Shown here piece by piece: positions 22,877-24,635 of a stretch of DNA of 24,635 nucleotides. Positions within the stretch are counted from its first letter, which is position 1. The number at the start of each line of letters is the position of its first letter. The notes under the pieces were generated by a model, which saw nothing but the letters and a program-made list of their open reading frames with translations, had not been told where the DNA came from and did not search any database. The position numbers were made by a program, and so were the translations under genes. Source of the stretch: Lachnospiraceae bacterium (GTDB taxonomy: Bacteria; Bacillota; Clostridia; Lachnospirales; Lachnospiraceae); contig VSNG01000037.1 of NCBI GenBank assembly GCA_009774175.1, positions 1 to 24,635 of the forward strand, given 5' to 3'.

Positions 22877-23373
22877 TGGTTTTAAGTAAGGGGGAACAGG
22901 GAAGGAAAAAGAGGTATCTGTATAGGGAACTGGTGATAAAACTGGAGCCACGAAGATATAAGACCATTGGGCAGCCATATGAGATATTAGGCTTATAGAT
23001 AACCAAAATATTGTGATATAAGACACATAATAAAAATCGTTGCCATTATGACGATTCAGCGTTACCCTCACACCCTGTTAGAAACAGGGATAGGTGAGGG
23101 TATTTTTATGTAACCAGTCAATTTAGATTATAATACATTCTCTCTGGGATAATTGGGAAATGGGAAAAATCAATAGAGACAAAGATTGTCTTATGGGCAA
23201 GCGTGTCAAGGGCATGGTTTCAGTCTGATATCATAAAATACCTATGTATTTCACAATTATAATTCATCGGTGATAAAGTTTATGCGGTTATCACGACAAT
23301 CCGGCATAGGGAAGGAGGGCGGTCTTTTCACCTATCCAGGTTTATCAAATTTTTACATGGAGGACAGATTATA
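22877..23373 (+). other. Non-coding end of the putative mobile element
   Basis: About 500 nt without a credible gene. It holds a strong hairpin terminator (23063-23107) and a smaller inverted repeat AATCGT/ACGATT around 23034-23056. The last 40 nt include the ribosome site of the next ORF. An attachment site and transfer or replication signals may be present but cannot be recognised. Confidence 0.5.
23063..23107 (+). terminator. Strong two-part hairpin terminator
   Basis: TACCCTCAC (23063-23071) pairs with GTGAGGGTA (23094-23102), and CCCTGTT with AACAGGG inside. TTTTT follows at 23103-23107. It would block read-through into or out of the element end. Confidence 0.85.
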
Positions 23374-23661
23374 GTGAGCATAGAATTGTCGGAAGTGCAG
23401 TGGGAAAAGATTTTGAAGGGCATGGAGAAAGTGATTGCCGTTTCCGTGTTATTGGAGAATGACTTGGGGACACAGAAAGATTTCCTGTCGGCTGATGCGG
23501 TGTGCGTGATCAAGGAGATAAGCTGCGATATACGGGATATGATTATACATATGGAAAAATCCGGCAACAGCCGCGCCCGCGTGATTGGCAGAAACGGGGC
23601 AGGGAAAGGGTTATTATTTCACCGCGGGAGAAAAGGGAAACGCATGAAAAGAAAGAGATAG
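23374..23661 (+). CDS. Small hypothetical protein of the mobile element
   Basis: The product is 95 residues, starting at GTG 23374 with GGAGGA 9 nt upstream. The first about 65 residues look like two amphipathic helices (VQWEKILKGMEKVIAVSVLL and a DIRDMIIHMEK stretch). The last 30 residues are strongly basic (GRNGAG, then RGRKGKRMKRKR), suggesting contact with nucleic acid. I recognise no family. It sits first among the plus-strand ORFs of the element, and about 150 nt of non-coding sequence separate it from the next one. Confidence 0.6.
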   Translation: MSIELSEVQWEKILKGMEKVIAVSVLLENDLGTQKDFLSADAVCVIKEISCDIRDMIIHMEKSGNSRARVIGRNGAGKGLLFHRGRKGKRMKRKR

Positions 23662-23807
23662 GTTGAAAACAAGCCAGCCGTCACTTCGTACAACATTGCG
23701 CGTAAACTCTGGCTATTCCCACTACAGACACCACATTTTTTCAGCGTTAGAATTTAGTTGTAGTTAAGAAATGAAACAAAAAAACGTAGAAAACGGAGGA
23801 AAAGAGT

Positions 23808-24308
23808 ATGTGCATGACAAAGGTAGCGGTATTGAGGACAATGTTGGGAAACAGGGAAATCGGGTTTGAACTCTGGAACAAGGACAAAGGCGAGGTCGTT
23901 GAGATGACAGCCAAGGAGATCAAGGCGGCACTGTTAAAAGGTGATCCGATTCATGGTTTGGTGGTTGGAGACGATGAGGAACTGGCACTGGACAAAAATT
24001 TCTTTATGAGAAATCTGATGGAACACCGCCATGTAAACAATTACACACCTATGCTTGAGGATGAAAACTGTGTGGCAAACGTGGCTTACATCGTGACCGG
24101 CAAGGCAGACGGCGGCTATGAGGTCATCTCTACCAAGTGGGAACGTAAGGTCGTGACAGAGGATATGCTGAAAATGTTCCTGTCGATGGGTCTGGTGTTC
24201 GGCGGGGCAAAACTGGAAGGTGATAAAGTGGTACTTCCCGTTTTGGAGGGCAGGACAGCTAAGCCGGAGAAGAGAGCAGAGTCAAAGAAAACAGAACAGA
24301 AGCAGTAA
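23808..24308 (+). CDS. ICE-associated conserved hypothetical protein (166 aa)
   Basis: The soluble 166-residue product begins MCMTKVAVLRTMLGN and contains GFELWNKDKGEVVEMTAKEIK, a pattern I recall from proteins of conjugative elements in gut Clostridia, though no function is known. It has no signal peptide or membrane helix. The last 20 residues are charged (Lys, Glu, Arg, Gln) and probably disordered. ATG 23808 is supported by CGGAGGA 8 nt upstream; ATG 23814 is the alternative. A GC hairpin directly follows the stop, then the 47-aa ORF, so expression of that ORF may depend on read-through. Confidence 0.75.
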   Translation: MCMTKVAVLRTMLGNREIGFELWNKDKGEVVEMTAKEIKAALLKGDPIHGLVVGDDEELALDKNFFMRNLMEHRHVNNYTPMLEDENCVANVAYIVTGKADGGYEVISTKWERKVVTEDMLKMFLSMGLVFGGAKLEGDKVVLPVLEGRTAKPEKRAESKKTEQKQ

Positions 24309-24319
24309 AGACAGGGGGC

Positions 24320-24343
24320 GGGGTGTCGGGAGACACCCCCTTT
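24320..24343 (+). terminator. Compact GC hairpin after the 166-aa gene
   Basis: GGGGTGTC (24320-24327) and GACACCCC (24332-24339) form a perfect 8-bp stem with loop GGGA, followed by a short TTT. It lies 9 nt before the ribosome site AAGGAGG of the next ORF and may act as a partial terminator. Confidence 0.6.
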
Positions 24344-24358
24344 CACAAGGAGGTCAAC

Positions 24359-24502
24359 ATGGACGGACTCATTGTATTATGCGGTGTTTCGCTTGCTTTG
24401 ATTGATTTATGCGCTATTGCATATCTGTTGAAAGCATTTGCGCAGATGGTCTTCAAGTTTGTGGAGATACAGAAGTTGTTGGACGATTTAGGGGAACAAT
24501 AA
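24359..24502 (+). CDS. 47-aa single-pass membrane protein of the mobile element
   Basis: A short frame with an excellent AAGGAGG site 4 nt before ATG. Residues 4-26 form one hydrophobic helix (LIVLCGVSLALIDLCAIAYL). A short amphipathic tail ends LLDDLGEQ. The stop is followed by a terminator. No family is recognised. The position right after the 166-aa gene and the strong ribosome site argue for a real gene despite its size. Confidence 0.65.
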   Translation: MDGLIVLCGVSLALIDLCAIAYLLKAFAQMVFKFVEIQKLLDDLGEQ

Positions 24503-24518
24503 CAGCCGTAAGGTCAGA

Positions 24519-24560
24519 AGATACCGACTGCCGGAAAGTTGCAGGCGGTATCTTTTTCTT
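24519..24560 (+). terminator. Terminator after the 47-aa gene
   Basis: AGATACCG (24519-24526) pairs with CGGTATCT (24546-24553), with TGC/GCA inside. TTTTTCTTTT follows, a convincing intrinsic terminator. Confidence 0.88.
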
Positions 24561-24635
24561 TTATGGGTCGAATAGACCCTGTTGAGTGCATTGGAGTTTC
24601 TCAACAGAGAAACGGAAATGTGCTCAACGTTAAAC

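Larger units (their letters stand above)
22874..24635 (+). mobile_element. Terminal part of an integrative (conjugative/mobilizable) element
   Basis: From the point where the SpoIID-like gene breaks off, the sequence changes to AT-rich non-coding DNA, strong hairpins and a run of small plus-strand ORFs with good ribosome sites. The 166-aa and 47-aa products resemble accessory proteins I associate with Tn1549-like ICEs of gut Clostridia. No integrase, relaxase or replication gene is inside the window, so the class is inferred. The element continues past 24635. Confidence 0.6.

Noticed and set aside
24563..24635. Open frame from ATG 24563 to the window end
   Set aside because: It has no ribosome site, starts inside the terminator tail and is too short to judge.
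1..24635. CRISPR array or known defence system
   Set aside because: No regularly spaced repeats and no cas, restriction or toxin-antitoxin genes were seen.

Overview
The window looks like the chromosome of a spore-forming, low-to-mid GC member of the Clostridia, most likely Lachnospiraceae. This rests on a YtaF-type sporulation membrane protein, a SpoIID-like fragment, a PrsA-type foldase, a clostridial-type thymidylate synthase, a CIRCE operator, and strong AGGAGG ribosome sites throughout. No species name can be supported.

Layout. Bases 1-648 hold no recognisable gene, only hairpins and a 24-bp palindrome. Bases 649-2253 encode a membrane-anchored GH3 (NagZ-like) hexosaminidase with a very acidic cytoplasmic tail. 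Bases 2366-2970 hold a small membrane protein followed by a frameshifted SdpI-like remnant. Bases 3089-6632 are an AT-rich accessory island: a DUF1349 gene, an IS110-family element whose transposase carries two in-frame stop codons, and a tyrosine integrase broken by a nonsense codon, a frameshift and two deletions. The integrase points at the 3' end of a tRNA-Gly(GCC) gene (6740-6812, minus strand), the classic kind of attachment site.

Bases 6900-22280 are ordinary chromosome, nearly all on the plus strand. In order: a 78-aa conserved protein and a GreA-family factor behind one promoter; a Ca2+-type P-type ATPase convergent with, and overlapping, ytaF; a beta-CASP metallo-beta-lactamase nuclease, thyA and folA (dTMP synthesis and the folate reduction it requires); a soluble hybrid histidine kinase with receiver and Hpt domains; ilvE; a PHP-domain phosphoesterase directly abutting a PrsA-like lipoprotein; and htpG, which has a perfect CIRCE (HrcA) operator upstream and an acidic insertion of about 70 residues.

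Bases 22283-22873 (minus) are the 3' part of a SpoIID-like/peptidoglycan-binding gene. It is cut off where foreign DNA begins. From there to the window end lies what looks like the first part of an integrative conjugative or mobilizable element: small plus-strand ORFs separated by strong hairpins.

No CRISPR array, toxin-antitoxin pair or recognisable defence system was found. The most interesting material is the dead IS110 with an apparently intact promoter and leader (candidate bridge RNA), the unusual acidic segments in NagZ and HtpG, the CIRCE arrangement, and the sporulation-type gene truncated at a mobile-element junction.
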